In this document: in pieces, positions 11,816-23,775 of the stretch
How positions within the stretch are numbered: the first letter of the stretch is position 1
Layout of the letters: the number at the start of each line of letters is the position of its first letter
Notes under the pieces: model-generated
What the model saw: only the letters and a program-made list of their open reading frames with translations
Told to the model about the DNA's origin: nothing
Database searches by the model: none
Assembly: GCA_027924585.1 (NCBI GenBank)
Contig: BSBM01000636.1
Location: 5,224,001-5,288,000, forward strand
DNA: 64,000 nt
Source of the DNA: Larix kaempferi
Lineage: Eukaryota > Streptophyta > Pinopsida > Pinales > Pinaceae
Direction: 5' to 3'
Position numbers and translations under genes: made by a program

Positions 11816-12058
11816 CCGTGGGGGGAAGCTTAAGTGGTAAAGATGAGAAGTTGTAATCGGTTGTAAATGGAAGGTCACGCGTTCGAATCCCCCCAAACTT
11901 ACCTATGTGTTATGGCTTAGGCCCTGTGGATGCACCTAGGGGTATCTAGTGGTAGCGAGATTGAATCCTTGGACCCCATGTCACACGAGTACCAACCTCG
12001 TGTCACCCGACTACCAACCCAACCCTAGTTGCTGATTCCCCTAGTAAAAAAAAAAAAA
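11816..12058 (+). mobile_element. tRNA-derived SINE
   Basis: A pol III type promoter is visible: an A-box-like AAGCTTAAGTGG (11826-11837) and a B-box-like CGTTCGAATCC (11880-11890) about 43 bp later, a normal spacing for tRNA-derived SINEs. A body of ~160 bp follows (CTAGTGGTAGCGAGATTGAA) and a tail of 13 As (12046-12058). A SINE would be transcribed by Pol III and moved by LINE machinery. I could not identify a clear target duplication, so the 5' limit is approximate. Confidence 0.75.
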
Positions 12059-12083
12059 TCTAGAGACTTCTATAGTCCAACAA

Positions 12084-12623
12084 ATGATATATCATTTTTT
12101 AGATTATTTCCATAGAGTAAGTTATTAATTTATTACCCATATCAATGAGTATTAGTTACAATGGACTAATTTCTCATGATTTTGAATAATCCACTTAGCA
12201 CTCGTTGCATTAGGTGATGTTCACACGGCTAAACAAGTGGGATTGAAATCAACGAAATGAATCGCATATAATCAATCATCACATCTAGGGCTTGCACTCA
12301 ATAACTAGGACTTCTTAGGAGGCCACTCATCCCAAGACTCCTCTAGCTCAAGCACACTTAAATGTGGAGTTTCCCCCACAATTAAGCCAAAGTTTAGCTT
12401 TCTACACCATTTACAAAACCTTAGCAATTATCGTGCCCTATAAACTATTCATTTCCTTGCTTTCAATCCCACTTCATCACCCCTGTGAGCATCACCCAAT
12501 GCAATGTGTGTTAAGTGGCCTATTCAAAATCATGAGAAATTCATCAGTTGCAACTTACTCATGGATATGGGTCATAGATTAATGACTTTCTTTACGTAGA
12601 TAATCTTAAAAATGATATATCAT
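12084..12623. repeat. Foldback repeat with about 175 bp diverged arms
   Basis: The left arm (about 12084-12256) and right arm (about 12461-12623) are imperfect reverse complements; both start from the palindrome ATGATATATCAT and share, in inverted orientation, TTTCTCATGATTTTGAATA and GTGGGATTGAAA. The ~200 bp centre has no coding signal. It looks like an old foldback/MITE insertion directly beside the SINE tail. Confidence 0.7.
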
Positions 12624-13399
12624 ATGATAACATTTTCTTTAAAAAAATACTTTCTTTCTTTCTATGCTTTATTGTAGCTTAAAAAATTGATCTATTTGTC
12701 ATAACATCCTCTTGGGCATGACATCAATCTGGAACCAAATTCCAGTATCCAAACCTCATATCTAAGGTTAAAGACTAAGTGCTTCTAGGTACCACATTTC
12801 CCCTTTCTGCTAGCCTTAGCAATGATTAGATGGGAGATTGAATATGTAGTGGATACTAGTGACTAACTTAAACCGCCTCTTGGTTATGGGGTATGACCTA
12901 AAGTTTGCTTCAGCTAGTTGGCTAATATCCCATCTTCCTTAGACATAAGAAAACAAGTTAACGACCTAAGACCCAATTACATCTGGCAAGAGTGGAGGTA
13001 TGCTCCCTTATGAACCACCTCTAAGTTATTTCAAGTGGCTAGATTTTATTTGCATATAAAATGATGTTACTACAAATCCAATTTTGAGATTGTAGACTTT
13101 TTCCTATTTTAAAAAAAAACACCCTTTAACTATACAATTTTGAAATTCCAATACGCATATGAATTTACTAAATGTATATCAATTTAATAAAATAAAAAAT
13201 TTAATAATTTAACCATGCTTAAATTATTTTACAATTTTGAAATTCTAATACTCATATGGATTTACTAAAAATATATCAATTTAATAAAATAAACAATTTG
13301 ATAAAATAAACCATACTTTTATATATATATATACTCTTTAAAATTTACTATTATATAAGTTAATACATATACATAATTATATCATCATTGGATAATTAT
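12624..13399. other. AT-rich region, no gene seen
   Basis: No coding or RNA gene is supported. From about 13100 the sequence consists of AT-rich near-repeats (ACAATTTTGAAATTC, TTTAATAAAATAAACAATTT) that continue on the other side of the LINE at 20596 onwards, so the LINE went into an existing AT-rich repeat tract. Confidence 0.6.
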
Positions 13400-13414
13400 C
13401 CAAATTTACAATTT
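13400..13414. repeat. Target-site duplication of the U6-LINE insertion (left)
   Basis: CCAAATTTACAATTT here is identical to 20581-20595. The pair encloses the whole U6-LINE unit, so U6 copy and LINE entered as one piece. Confidence 0.85.
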
Positions 13415-13670
13415 TTTCCAGAGAAAAAAAAACTACTATTGATATTCAAATTAGAATCAAATAGTACAAAGATGTTCGAGATTCAACAGTCGAATCATAT
13501 AATAGTGTTCTACAAACACCAACCAGATCATGTTCTTTACTACATTCTAAAAAAAAACCATTATGGCCCCACCAGCATTTATCATCTGTACATGATAAAA
13601 TTACATATATGCAAAATAAATAAGCGTGAACCCAGCAGCTCAGAAATGTCCCTGAAGATACACATAAAGA

Positions 13671-16600
13671 TCAATCAAAAAAGTATATGGACCCACAGTC
13701 CTGGAGGCAGCTATCAAACCATTCCTCCCAAATCAACTGCCCTTCAATACCGGATAATGCTAGTTTTGAAAGTTTGTCAGCAAGAGCATTTTGTTCTCTG
13801 AAGATATGCTCAAAGATAATATTCTACTGCTTTGATATCTCATGTTTTGTCCGGAGAGCCCAGTGTCGTAAATTCAGAACGTTGAGATTGAATTCACCTG
13901 TTGCCCATTTAATGGTAACCCTGGAGTCCCCGTAGACCTTGACATTTGCCAAACCAAAGATATTAGCAACTTTAAGTACGCACCAGAGGGCCAAAAGCTC
14001 CGCTTTCATATTAGAACCAGATCCACAGTTGAGTCTAAAAGAGAAATAATGAGACTCGTTCAGATATATAGCACCCCCCACATCACATAAGCCATATTGT
14101 GAAGCTCCGTCAAAGAATAAAATTGGTTGATCCACTTTAAGATTGAATAAGCTAACTTTGTCGATCTTTAATTTGAGCTCATCATCCTTGCATGTAGCAT
14201 ACATATTTAAAACAGTCATACTGCATTGCATGGTATCAGGAGTCTTATTTTGAAAGATGGCGCAATTTCTGGAGAACCAAATTGCCCAAGGAATGCAGAT
14301 AGCAACATAGAAATGTTGCTTACATTGTCTAAACCAATTCAGTAAACACTTGTTATAATCTCCAACATCCCAGCACTGTGTAATGTTTAATGCAGATGAA
14401 ATCACTTCCCAAATTTTTCTAGTGAAATCACAATGCACAAAGAGATGTTGTTTAGTTTCAGCTTCTTTTTTACAAAGAATACATAAGCTTGGTCCACTCC
14501 AACCACGTTTGCACATATTTTCCCATGTCTTCAATTTATCTTGAATTAATAAACAACAGAAGCATTTAAGTTTCAGATGAATAGACCACCGCCAAAGCCT
14601 CTTATACCACCAATCTTGTGGATATATGTATTTGTCTTGAACCATTCTGGAGTAAGCAGAACGTGCAGTAACACAACCTGCGGCCGGATTTCCTCCCCAA
14701 ACAAGTTGATCTGGCTCATGATTCAAACTGACTCCAGCAGCATTTAAATTTATAATATAAGCATCCCAATAGCGAGCTAAAAAACCAGAAAGACCCAGAT
14801 CTCTAGAAGTCATCCACTTAGAATAATGCTCATAACCCAATTTGTGCAGATGTATCTTGTTCAAGGTAGTCAAACCTAAGATCTGAAGATATTGTGTGAT
14901 GGAAGGAGGTAGAGTAAAGTTATCTTCCATACCAATGATAGGGTCAATCCCAACCCGAATCAGTTCACCTGTTCCAACCTGCCACACAAGATCTGATTTG
15001 ATCCAATGAAAAATTTTCATAAAACCCCGCCACAAAGGGGAGAAATTCCAACTATTTAATTTAGGATTTCTGATCCAGCTGAAGACATCCATATTGATGT
15101 ATTTGCAAAGTATGAGCCTAGTCCAAAGAGTATTTCCAAACAGACTTCTCCAGAGACTTTTTAGTCTAAGAGCAGTGTTGAAAGCGCCCAAATCTTTGAT
15201 ATCCCAGCCACCATATCTAAAAGGTCTAGATAAAGCATCAGTAGCTACCATGGAGATTTTATCACTGTTAGCTGACCCAAACCAGAGAAAATTGTAGCAA
15301 TATCTATTGATGGTCTTAATGATGGATGTTGGAACTTCCAGCAATGAAAACCAGTATACAGGTATACTGCAGAGTACTGACTTTAATAATATGAGCTTAC
15401 CCCCTCTGGACAAGTATCTGAAAGACCAATGAGCAATTCTGGCCTCAATTTTTCTCAGTAACCAATACCAATCCTTGATTTGGTAATTGTTCGGCTTAAG
15501 ATAGAATCCCAGGTATTTAAAGCCTTGATCCAACTGACAACATTTATATGGAAGAATCGAAAAAATGTCACTAAGATGCCCATCATCAGTAGATAAATGA
15601 TAAAAATTAGATTTACCTGAGCTGACTTTCATTCCTGATGCACTGCAGAAAGTCTGGATGATTTCTTTGTAAATTGACCACTCCTCAATAGTGTCAACAC
15701 CTGCCACTAAAACATCATCTGCAAATAAGATGTGTGTGATCACACAGTCTTTTGTTATCTTAACACCTTTAATCTGACCACCCAATAATGCTTGATTGAT
15801 CATTCTGCTGAAACCATCCATGACCAAAATAAATAGAAGGGGAGAAAGTGGACACCCTTGTCTAATTCCCCTGGAGCATCTGAAAAATTCAGACGGACTA
15901 CCATTAACAAGCACAGAGATGTTCATGGAGGTAATGCAAGCCATTATCCACTTAATGATCAAAGGAGGCACACCAATTTTGATGAGGATCAGTCTAAGAA
16001 AAGTCCAGTTAACCCTGTCATAAGCTTTCTCCAGGTCCATTTTAAGCAACAGAGCTTTCTTCTTATATATCTTAATACTATGCAGCAATTCCTGAAATAT
16101 GCCTATAGCATCGTGTATCTGTCTTCCTGCCAAAAACCCAAATTGCTCAAAGGAGATATGCTGAGAAAGAACTGACTTTAATCGATCAACAATAATTTTT
16201 GAAATGAGTTTATAGAGCAAATTACAGAGAGCAATCGGGCGATAATCACCAAAATACTTTGGCTTATCTGTTTTGGGAATGAGGGTAACAAAGGTGGAGT
16301 TTAAACCTCCAGGGATAAACCCATTGAGTCTAGAAAAATTCACCAAATCTTTAAGTTCTCTCCCCATCATATCAAAAAAATGGAGATACAGCTCCACCGG
16401 CCACCCATCAGGCCCGGGGCTTTTCTCTCTAGCGAAGATCTTCAGAGTCTGTTCTATTTCTTCCAAAGAGACCTCATCTTGTATACAATCAGCTTCTTGT
16501 TCAGTGAAGAAACGTGGATACAGGGAGGCAATTTCAATCTGCTCTGCTAAACAGCAATCTCCAGGATCACTGTAAATATGTCCAAAAAAAGATGCAGCTT

Positions 16601-17795
16601 CAGATTTAATATTATCAATCCCTGAATGTTGTATACCTCTGTCATCCTCAATTTCCCAAATAAATTTCGAGTTTCTTCGGGCTGAAGCAAATGTGTGAAA
16701 ATTTTTTGTTTTCTTATCGCCATGTGATATCCAGATGGCTCGACTTTTCAGTCGCCATTCTTTTTCAGCTTGTATAAGGAGATCTTCTTTCTTCTTCTCT
16801 ATCTGTCTCAAAACCTCAAAGCCATCATATGATAATGAATTATAAATATTTGCAGAGATAGAGTCTTGCAGCTTCTGTTCTAGCAGAGATAGTTCCATTT
16901 TATCTGCCTTCTTTCTATCTCTAATCCATTTGATCATAGATTCGTTTAGACCTTTCAATTTATGACAGAAGTTCAAAATCGGATTCGTACCTGAAACATC
17001 ACAATTAATCCAAAAATATCTAACCATGTTGCAAAAAGAATCATCTTCCAGCCAACTGGAATTGAACTTGAAGGGCGAAGCCAGATTTTGTCCCAAATTA
17101 TCAAGCTGTAAGATAATGGGCCAATGGTCTGAAAACTTATGATCAAAAACCCAAGACCTATATTTTTGAAAGGTCCTCAACAACTCAGAGCTGACGAGGA
17201 ATCGATCCAGACGCTTATGTACACCATCCTTACCAAACCTGCCATTTGTCCAGGTAGGAACCAGCTTATGTGGTTTAATATCCACCAAGTCTGAATTCAC
17301 TTATAGCTGAGTGAAAAAATCTGCTAAATCATCCAACCACGCAGAAGCTCCCCAAATTTCAGAAGCATGACAAGTAAAATTAAGGTCACCTGCAATGATC
17401 AAGTCGTCCAAGTTCATAAGGCCAGAACCTTAGAGAGATGTCCAAAAACTCTGTCTCTCCCTATAGGGAGCATAACAATTGAGAATGGACAGAGTATGTC
17501 TTTTTCCACATAAAGATCCTTTTAAAAGTATTCCCCATGGAGTTGTATAGGCCTTTAAATCAAAGACTTTTGGATCCCAAGCCACAGCTAAACCCCCAGA
17601 TAAACCACAGAAGCTAACAGCAGACACCTCCCAAAATGGTAGCAGCTTACAGAGCTTGTGAATAGCAATGCTTTCTTCACACATGGTCTCTTGAAGTAAT
17701 ATAAGTGCAGGGACAGTAGAAATGAAGAGGTTGGCTAAAGCCTGTGCCCTAGACACCTTAGCCAGTCCTCGCACATTCAGAGACAAAATAGTCAT
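13671..17795 (-). pseudogene. LINE ORF2: endonuclease, reverse transcriptase, RNase H (three in-frame stops)
   Basis: ORF2 is one frame of 1375 codons. The start ATG at 17795-17793 overlaps the ORF1 stop. Endonuclease: NVRGLAKVSRAQAL, LLQETM, NCYAPYRERQSFW, AGDLNFT, SDHWPIIL (residues about 1-235). Reverse transcriptase: SPGPDGWPVELYLHFFD, DYRPIALCN, LKMDLEKAYDRVNW, GIRQGCPLSPLLFILVMDG, and the catalytic ILFADDVLVAG near residue 690. zf-RVT: CILCKKEAETKQHLFVHC near residue 1105. RNase H: FFDGASQYG, MKAELLALW, VYGDSRVTIKW and NALADKLSK. Nonsense codons lie at 17430-17432 and 17301-17303 (TAA) and 13824-13826 (TAG). After the last stop the RNase H frame continues to TGA at 13671. In an active copy the product would nick target DNA and prime cDNA synthesis from it. 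Confidence 0.9.
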
Positions 17796-19414
17796 TAAAT
17801 AACAGTCAAATTGGGGGACGACGCTCTAAGCCCCAAAGAAACATCAGGAACAGACCTATCTACCTCCTCTAACCTTTGGGAAATCGGAGTATATGAAACC
17901 GATGGAGGAACATTTTTGTCAATGTTTTTTTTCTTATTGCCCTTCCTAATAGTGACATTTTGGAAATGTAATGACTGAACAGGTTTAGCCAAAGACCCAC
18001 TCCCCGGGTTCTTAGAGAATGACGGTAAAGGAGGAAATTCCTCACCCGCTGCCGAAATTTGATAGCCACTTTCTGCTAAAATAGCATTGTCTCCCAAAGT
18101 AGAAGTGTCAGCTGTGCACCCTAACGGTTTATGGGAAACCAAGTTCTATCCAACATCACTCCCCAAATTCTCATGGTCTATAATAGAAGAACCAATAGGA
18201 GGAGAAAAACCCAATCTCAAGCGCTCAGAATGTGAAGACTACTGATTATTGGTGGAAGGGGGGGGAGACATGTCAAGGGTAGGGTTTGTAACATCCTCAG
18301 CAGGTCGAGGCGAAGAAAACCCTAAGCCGGAAGAATCATCTACAGAGTCATTAAAAAGCTTACGGCCAGCTTTTGGACAGAGGGAATTGTTCGCCAAATT
18401 GACGATAGGTAACCCCGTCACCAGGTCGTGGTGCATCTGTATTTCACCCTTGGATATCTGACTAGAGAGTAACTTTTCAGAACTTTCAATGAAAACAAGA
18501 TCTTCCGGAGTTAATTCAGGATAATTGATAGGGGTTTTGCATAAAAACTTACCCGAATGGTCCGAAGACGTTTGTCGGTTTGATACCCTAGGAGAGGAGA
18601 GCTCCAATGCAGGTGTACCCATATTCTTCCTGTTGTATGGACAGAACGCACGAACATGGCCAAGCTGCTTGCAAGAAAAGCAGCGAAATGGAATTTTAAA
18701 GAAGTAAAGTGTCTGTTTCCAAACTTTATCCCCCCAGGCAATCTCAATTTCTGCCGGAAGACCACCCCGAGTATCGATTTCCACCATGACTTTTGCATAA
18801 CGGCGATCCATCCCATATAGATTTTGCTTGTCGAGGCCAAATCTCCCAACAGCATTAGCAAGACCCATGAGAACATCTTCTGTCCAGAGCACGAAAGGAA
18901 GGCCCGGGATAATCATCCAGAGGTGCCTAATCGACTGATATTCATGCAATGGATCAAAATTAAGATGCCATCTCTTAATGTATAAAGAACCCTGTTTAAA
19001 CTCCCAGAAACAAGACAGAATCTTGTCGATATGAGTTGCGTCAGAGAAGGTGAACAGAATCCACCGATTCATGAGGAGGTTAATATGAGGGGCCATCCCT
19101 GTAAGAGGAAGCCAATGCTTAGAAACCCACTCCATAATTTCAATCTTACTACCCGAAGTGAACTTCAGCCTGCCCACCAAAGCCCGTTCTGCCAGAATAC
19201 CTATTTTATCAAGATTGTAGTTCTCATCAATGTCAAAACGGGTGATATCCGCTCTGGCTTTAAAAGTCTTTAGTTGCCTTCTGGTTCTGGACTTAAATCC
19301 ACTGAGCTTACCACATGAAGGAACAATAGCAGCCCCAGCCCCATTATGAACATCACCCAACACAGTCGACGAAGGAAACAAGGGAGGGTTTGGGGAAAAG
19401 GGAGATTCCCCCAT
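17795..19414 (-). pseudogene. LINE ORF1: DUF4283 / zinc-knuckle RNA-binding protein (two in-frame stops)
   Basis: Frame of 540 codons starting at ATG 19414 (MGESPFSPNPPLFPSSTVLG). DUF4283-like region: ILAERALVGRLKF ... EWVSKHWLPLTGMAPHINLL ... RYAKVMVEIDTRGGLPAEIE. A classical CCHC knuckle, CFSCKQLGHVRAFC (C-x2-C-x4-H-x4-C), lies near residue 250. TAG at 18239-18241 and a second TAG near 18148 interrupt the frame, but downstream reading stays open to TAA at 17795-17797. Plant LINE ORF1 proteins coat the element RNA and escort it to the target. The tail (residues ~400-540) is Ser/Pro-rich with a basic patch IRKGNKKKNIDKN. Confidence 0.85.
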
Positions 19415-20480
19415 AATGAAACCCCCGCCAGCTAATGAAAAAGGAACCCCCAGCTGTCAGTTAATTGTCAGAATGAATAGGACAGCTGCCCGGGCAAGTG
19501 GAGCCGGCTCCCGGGCCCAGAAATGCCAAAAAGAGGCGCCTAAAATAAGAGGAGACCCCTAAAAATGGAAGAGGCCCATACCAATCTATAGTCGAGGCCA
19601 AAAATAGAACAGTTGCTACCGAAATAACCACTAAATCAAGAAGATGGCCCAAACCATCCAAAAAATGGAGCCAATTACAGAACTAAAACTTTATGCAGGG
19701 AACCCGAAAAATCAAGTTGAAAGATGGAGAGGTAGCCTACGACCTTAATGTAAATTCCCACTTTTTTTAACCTTGGTTGGTACTAGACCGATTCAGAGAA
19801 TCGGCTGGACTCCAAGTCGTCGCAGGCCACACACTCGATCAATCAACTATCAAGATCAGGAAACCCTGAAAAATCGCTGAAAACCCTAAAAATCTTCGCT
19901 CCATCGCCAATTCAACCGACACCGTATATATATACACATATATATATATCCACGTACTCTACAATGTTAACCCAGGTTGAAGTAACCTTCTTTCTTTGAC
20001 CCCAAGGTTGACCTGCGGTCTTCTCTCCCCTGCCTCGCTGCGGTAATCTTCATCTTCGTTCTGTGTCGTAAAATTCTTCTCCGGGCAGAATTGGTATTAT
20101 TATTTTTATCTGCTCATTCTTCTTCTTCCTTCTTCTGATAACTTACTGCGCCCCCAACGCTACCATAGAATACAAGAAGAAACCCTCCGGCAGGGAAACG
20201 CACAGTAGTGGAAGCAACGAAACGGAACGAAACCCTACCTGTTAGTGATACTTCTGTTTGCTGCTTCTTCACGCCGGCCTGCTCGCGATCTGAACCAGAG
20301 GTGGAGGTCCCGCTCGTTTCGATCCAGGATAATTTAATCTAATCATTAATGGCCACAGCTGCTCTGTGCATTTGATCCAGACTCTTGTTCAAGACTTTTG
20401 TGATGCTTCCGAGGGATGCGGAGCTCTGCGCGATTCGAACCGGAGACGACGTGCAGGTTAAGGTTTCGGTTGCGGTTTTT
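19415..20480 (-). other. LINE 5' leader
   Basis: About 1.07 kb separates U6 from ORF1. Its U6-proximal part has moderate GC and CpG; a TATA-rich microsatellite lies near 19925-19950. No protein-coding frame is recognisable. It starts right after the oligo-T of the U6 copy with AAAAACCGCAACCG on the minus strand. Whether it is the authentic LINE 5' UTR can be decided only by comparison with other family members. Confidence 0.5.
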
Positions 20481-20578
20481 AAAAAAAATTGGACCATTTC
20501 TCGACGTGTCATTCTTGCGCAGGGCCATGTTAATCTTCTCTGTATCGTTCCAATTTTATCGAATGTCTCGGAAGAAAC
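20481..20578 (-). pseudogene. U6 spliceosomal snRNA pseudogene fused to the LINE
   Basis: On the minus strand the U6 core is clear: CGATAAAATTGGAACGATAC, AGAGAAGATTA, CATGGCC, CTGCGCAAG, ATGACACG, TCGAGAAATGGTCCAA, then an oligo-T run. Compared with plant U6 as I know it, it has several C-to-T or G-to-A changes, loses one C after CATGGCC, and lacks about 6 nt between GACACG and TCGAG. No upstream sequence element (TCCCACATCG type) or proper TATA box is seen above 20578, so it is a retro-copy and not an expressed U6 gene. It lies within the LINE target duplication. Confidence 0.9.
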
Positions 20579-20580
20579 AA

Positions 20581-20595
20581 CCAAATTTACAATTT
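20581..20595. repeat. Target-site duplication of the U6-LINE insertion (right)
   Basis: CCAAATTTACAATTT, identical to 13400-13414. It begins two bases after the first base of the U6 copy. Confidence 0.85.
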
Positions 20596-20627
20596 AATAA
20601 AATAAACAATTTGATCAATAAACCATC

Positions 20628-20935
20628 TTAAATTATTTTATGTATATGCCCTTTAAAATTTACCATTGCATACACTAATACATATAATTATTTTATAAAA
20701 AGTTATAATTTACAATTTATTTAACTGCTTAAATTATTTTATGTATATACTTTTTAAAATTTACCATTGCATACACTAATACATATAATTATTTTATGAA
20801 AAGTTATAATTTACAATTTATTTAACTGCTTAAATTATTTTATGTATATACCCTTTAAAATTTACCATTACATACATTAATACATATACATAATTATATA
20901 GTAATTGGATATTTATTCAAAATATAAGTTAATAA
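20628..20935. repeat. AT-rich tandem repeat, about 101 bp period, three copies
   Basis: Units begin TTAAATTATTTTATGTATAT at about 20628, 20729 and 20830 and contain CCCTTTAAAATTTACCATT or a close variant. Similar sequence stands left of the LINE at 13130-13399. From 20935 to 21830 the sequence stays AT-rich with no gene seen. Confidence 0.8.
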
Positions 20936-21832
20936 ATAAACCAATTTAATTATTTTATAAAAAGTTATAATTTATTTTAATTAATGAAAAAATTTATTAT
21001 AAAATTTTAACTGATTTAAATAAAATAAAATAAATAAATTTTAAAAAATACATAAACCCAAATAAAATTTAAAACCAGATAAATTAAAATAAAACTTTAA
21101 ATATAAATCAATCCAATTTTCGAAGGAAAAACAAAAATCCAATTAAAACTTGAAAAAAACAAACAAACCAGAAAAAAACAAACAAACCAGAAAAACCGAA
21201 AAATTAATAAATTAGAAAAAGAACCAAAATAAATAAATAAATTGAATTAAACTTCTTAAGTCACTCGATTGTCAAACAGCTTAAAAGTCCGAACTGTTGG
21301 CACTATATGGTGTGTATTTCTAGCTTTAATCTCCTTACCTATGGGCCTTTTCTAAAGAAGCATACTAGGGAGATGAAGGTGTTTTATTTTGGGATGAATT
21401 TTTGGACAAGTAGTTATTGATTATGGTTCAGTTAGAATTTTTGATCTTTAATTATGATAATTTGATTATTGTTGCATGTCTATAATGTTGTAGTTTTTTT
21501 GAAGTTTTTGGAACGTTAAGATATGATAATAACAAGAAGGATATGAGAATGTGGATATGAGAATGTTAGTGTATGATTTGTAATGTTTTTAAGTCGTTTT
21601 CATCTACTTAATCTTTTTATACTATTTGATTTATCTTATGAATACTTTTTCTACTAAAAAAGCTGAAAATTTTCCAATAAACTAAACTGATATTCCAGTG
21701 TTGCCATAAGCTGTATCTAACTTATTTTAAAAAAAAACACTCTCAACTAGCGGCGCACACGTTTTTGAAGACATTGCTAAATTCATACGCTCGAAGAAAT
21801 ATATAAACCTAGAAATATCCATTTAGACTTAC

Positions 21833-23524
21833 AGTTGTTCCAATGTTGTCAGGTTTCCAAGCTCTGGCGGAAGTGTCCCATTAAGACTGTTTGAAGCAAA
21901 GCTCCTGAAGATAAAATCTCACAAGTAAGAAATAAGCTCCTGAATATAAAATCCCTGGTTTCTTTATTTTGTTTTTGCTTTCAGTAATCATGAAAACCAA
22001 TTGTTTGTATATGATATAAAGTGATGTAAGCACCAAAGGATTGAATAAAGTTGTTGGAATGCAAGAAACTGAACTGATAGCCTGTTATATCTTCTTACAT
22101 TCACAGGGATATAGTGAAACAACAAATCAATCTGGAGAATTTTTCCTTTTCCCATTTACTCCTCAATTTGATACGTGTGTTCCCCTTGTATTCCCCTTAA
22201 GTAATATGCATGCATCTGTGCAGAGAGAGAGGAAGAGATCTTACAATGAAATCAATTTTTTAAGATTTCCAAGCTCCTTTGGGACAGGGCCTGATAAGTT
22301 ATTTATTCCCACGGACCTGAATCCATGAATGCTATTTTTAATGGTACAAATTGCTCGCAGATGAAATCTATTCGGGCAATAATAATCAATGATTTTAAGT
22401 AGTACGAACTATATGGAAGATGCAGATCAACAAACTTTACCTAACTAACACAAGAAGAAAGAGTAGTTCTGCAGAATCACATTATCTTGGTTAATTTTAA
22501 AGAACATAGAACAAAAGGGGAAGAATCTCACAAGTACTGCATCTGTGTGAGGTTACCCAAGAAGGCAGGTATTGGTCCTGTTAAATAGTTTTGTGCCAAG
22601 TTCCTGCCATGAAAATTCCACAGATCGCTCTGTCAAGATCTCATTTTTTATATAGACAGAATAAGTAAACCTTAAGGGTTCTTTTCAAGTGGCATGGACT
22701 GTACAAGATGCACATCATAATATGTGTTTAGTTCAAATTGTAAGAACATAATACAATGCACTTTCAATGATTTCAGAAACCAGAGTCATGATATGTTAGT
22801 TTTTTGCACCCGTTTTCTTATTTTCTACCGAAAATAGGACAATTCCCACATTAGACAATAATATAGTAGTATTCAATTCAACTGGAAAATCAGAAACAGT
22901 CTTACAGATCGAAAAGGTAAGTCAGGTTAGCCAGTTCTGCAGGAATTTCTCCCTTTATGTTAATTGCAACGGCTTTCCTGCAAGCAAGAAGGCGGCTGAT
23001 GGGTTAGGATACTTAAATCTTGCAATTGTGTTTTGAGATAAGACCAGATAATTTAAGAACCTTGAAAAAATCAAATTGGCAGATTTAAGAGAAGCTTTTA
23101 CATTTGCACAATATGGCAAGTGGTTTCGTCGTTGAAGCTGCAATCGCACTTGAAGGCAGGATTCATAGAAGAATCGGTCATGGGCGTGCTGTCGATGGCT
23201 CGTCCAGTGCATGGATCTCCAATAGGGTTCCATGGAGTTTTCCATGTATCAGAATCTATACCGGTACTCCACTTCTGAGAAAGTGACTTTAATACAGTAA
23301 CGGTTACCAGGAGAAGGAAATGAACTGATCAACAAACAAATTATTGATAAAAACAGAAGACATGGGAATTCTTGCAGCCTGCGGTATTATTTTGTTCTGT
23401 GGTTACCTTCTTTTGGGTCCGTGACGGCTGCTGCCTGAGCTTGCTGAAACGAAGTGACACAAGAAGCAATGATTAAAAAAGTGCAGAGAAGCCAAATCGA
23501 CGAAGAGATTTGAAGCTTAAACAT
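21833..23524 (-). pseudogene. 5' exons of an LRR receptor-like kinase gene (truncated)
   Basis: Five exons can be read on the minus strand. Exon 1 (23524-23407) encodes a signal peptide, MFKLQISSSIWLLCTFLIIA..., and ends at GAAG/GTAACC. Exon 2 (about 23290-23102) encodes WKTPWNPIGDPCTG and NPAFKCDCSFNDETTCHI, the N-terminal cap of LRR-VIII-type receptor kinases. Exons 3-5 (22977-22906, 22603-22532, 21904-21833) are each exactly 72 nt, share phase and AG/GT borders, and each encodes one LRR (GEIPAELANLTYLFDL, GPIPAFLGNLTQMQYL, GTLPPELGNLTTLEQL). No further LRR, malectin, transmembrane or kinase exon follows below 21833, so at least the 3' part is missing or lies far away across a long intron. 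The exon 2 acceptor is unclear (TGG stands where AG is expected). A TATA-like TTATAATA (minus strand, about 23601-23609) lies about 80 bp above the ATG. Confidence 0.75.
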
Positions 23525-23775
23525 GATGATGGCCGGGTTTGATTCTCGCGCCCGCACTGACAGCTCTCTGGATGATACAGCAGGGCGACTTGATTGAGGA
23601 TATTATAACAAATACCGATTCGTGTTCTGCGCTTTTACTTGTGTGGAATTCCATTAATAATTTGAATTTTTAATTAATTTTGAATTCTGATTGATTGATA
23701 TGTGAGAACATTTAGTTTTTTTTGTTTACTAGAATCTTCTTATCTTGCATGATTGGTATTTGTTTAATTAGTGGT

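Larger units (their letters stand above)
13415..20580 (-). mobile_element. Near full-length LINE with a U6 snRNA copy at its 5' end
   Basis: The insertion is 7.2 kb and bounded by a 15 bp exact target duplication. On the minus strand it reads U6 copy (20578-20481), 5' leader (20480-19415), ORF1 (19414-17795), ORF2 (17795-13671), a short 3' UTR and a terminal run of six As at 13415-13420. The ORFs overlap as TAATG. ORF1 has two and ORF2 three in-frame stops, so this copy is inactive, but domains and frames are otherwise continuous over 5.7 kb, so it is fairly young. The U6 5' end lies two bases from the duplication, the expected structure of a U6-LINE chimera made during reverse transcription or by prior RNA joining. 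Confidence 0.9.

Noticed and set aside
20430-20445. Pol III B box or tRNA remnant (GGTTCGAATC on the minus strand) in the LINE leader
   Set aside because: No A box at a proper distance and no tRNA-like cloverleaf; probably chance.
20481-20578. Functional U6 gene
   Set aside because: No upstream sequence element or TATA box, internal deletion, and the position inside a LINE target duplication.
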